Shown: in pieces, positions 5,291 through 5,781 of the stretch
Layout: each line of letters opens with the position of its first letter
Position numbering within the stretch: position 1 is the first letter of the stretch
NCBI GenBank assembly: GCA_016200125.1
Contig: JACQFK010000125.1
Location: forward strand, 1 to 5,781
DNA from: Planctomycetota bacterium
Lineage (GTDB): Bacteria; Planctomycetota; MHYJ01; JACPRB01
DNA: 5,781 nt
Direction: 5' to 3'
Notes under the pieces: model-generated
What the model was told of the DNA's origin: nothing
Seen by the model: only the letters and a program-made list of their open reading frames with translations
Databases searched by the model: none
Position numbers and translations under genes: made by a program

Positions 5291-5781
5291 ATGCCCGGGG
5301 CCAGTCCGTACGAGCGCGACGTCAAGTTCGAGGATTCCCTGCGGCCCGGCTCCTTCGACGAGTTCATCGGCCAGCGCAAGACCATCGCGAATCTCCATGT
5401 CGCCATCAAGGCCGCCCGAAAGCGCAAGGAGGCGCTCGACCACGTCCTCTTCAGCGGCCTCCCCGGCCTGGGCAAGACGACCCTCGCGCGCCTCATCGCC
5501 TACGAGATGAAGGGCCAGCTGCACACCACCATGGGCCCGATCCTCAAGCGCCCCGGCGACCTTGTCGGCACGCTCACCAAGATGCAGGAGGGCGACATCC
5601 TCTTCATCGACGAGTGCCACCGCATGCAGCCCGACGTCGAGGAGTTCCTCTACTCCGCCATGGAGGAGTTCTCCCTCTCCTGGGTGGTGGGAAAGGGGCT
5701 CCAGGCCCAGAACTTGAACCTGAAGGTGGAGCCGTTCACCTTTGTCGGCGCCACCACGCGGTACGCCATGGTGAGCGCGCC
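5291..5781 (+). CDS. ruvB: RuvB-type Holliday junction branch migration ATPase, 5' part
   Basis: RuvB is the hexameric AAA+ motor that, with RuvA, drives branch migration of Holliday junctions in recombination and repair. The first 163 residues are present and the gene runs off the right edge. Visible blocks are LRPGSFDEFIGQ (17-28), ARKRKEALDHVLFSGLPGLGKTTLA (42-66, including Walker A), the GPILKRPGDL segment (82-91), the GDILFIDECHR Walker B (101-111), VEEFLYSAMEEF and VGATTR (152-157, sensor 1). The 'ALDHVLFSGLPGLGKTT' and 'ATTR' arrangement is RuvB-like rather than RarA/MgsA-like. Differences from typical RuvB are DECHRM instead of DEIHRL and a divergent beta-hairpin segment (about 128-146) that in RuvB contacts RuvA. 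A RuvB paralogue is possible. No ruvA or ruvC lies next to its start. There is no Shine-Dalgarno; a -10-like TAGAAT is 7 nt upstream. The divergent STN gene starts 83 nt away. Confidence 0.87.
   Translation, partial: MPGASPYERDVKFEDSLRPGSFDEFIGQRKTIANLHVAIKAARKRKEALDHVLFSGLPGLGKTTLARLIAYEMKGQLHTTMGPILKRPGDLVGTLTKMQEGDILFIDECHRMQPDVEEFLYSAMEEFSLSWVVGKGLQAQNLNLKVEPFTFVGATTRYAMVSA

Noticed and set aside
4303..5496. Long - strand open frame across the STN gene start and the RuvB-type gene
   Set aside because: Arg/Pro/Gly-rich shadow of two recognised genes, spanning a divergent promoter region.

Overview
The window comes from a GC-rich bacterial chromosome. It carries housekeeping genes (trmD, rplS, a RuvB-type helicase gene) interleaved with genes of a Planctomycetota-like flavour. 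The best lineage hints are a secreted DUF1549/DUF1553 protein with a single CxxCH motif, and a protein with a secretin-type short N-terminal domain followed by a 'YDVQDL' segment. Both are very common in Planctomycetota and related groups (Verrucomicrobiota, Acidobacteriota). The assignment is an inference from gene content and base composition, not a proven placement.

Layout from left to right: (1) the last 30 codons of a DUF72 (YecE-like) protein on the + strand; (2) a strong hairpin between convergent stops; (3) a 530-residue exported DUF1549/DUF1553 protein on the - strand; (4) a roughly 200-bp AT-richer spacer with CACAAAG/CTTTGTG direct and inverted repeats; (5) a small - strand protein with an intact cyclic-nucleotide-binding domain and no DNA-binding domain; (6) a divergent intergenic region with a good sigma70-type promoter for trmD and, on the opposite strand, an intrinsic-terminator-like hairpin in the leader of the cyclic-nucleotide gene; (7) trmD-rplS on the + strand, tightly spaced and translationally adjacent; (8) a convergent - strand gene for the secretin-domain protein, whose stop lies 1 nt from the rplS stop; (9) a divergent RuvB-type gene that runs off the right edge and looks leaderless.

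TrmD (tRNA m1G37 methylation) and L19 (50S subunit, at the subunit interface) form the usual translation pair, but the rpsP and rimM genes often found just upstream are absent here. The other genes do not form an obvious common pathway: gene orientation alternates and I see no multi-gene accessory operon, mobile element, CRISPR array or RNA gene. I found no convincing new system. The most worthwhile points are the terminator-like leader of the cyclic-nucleotide gene, the Asp-to-Glu change at the proposed TrmD catalytic base, the intergenic repeat, the probable leaderless start of the RuvB gene, and the uncharacterised C-terminal half of the secretin-domain protein.
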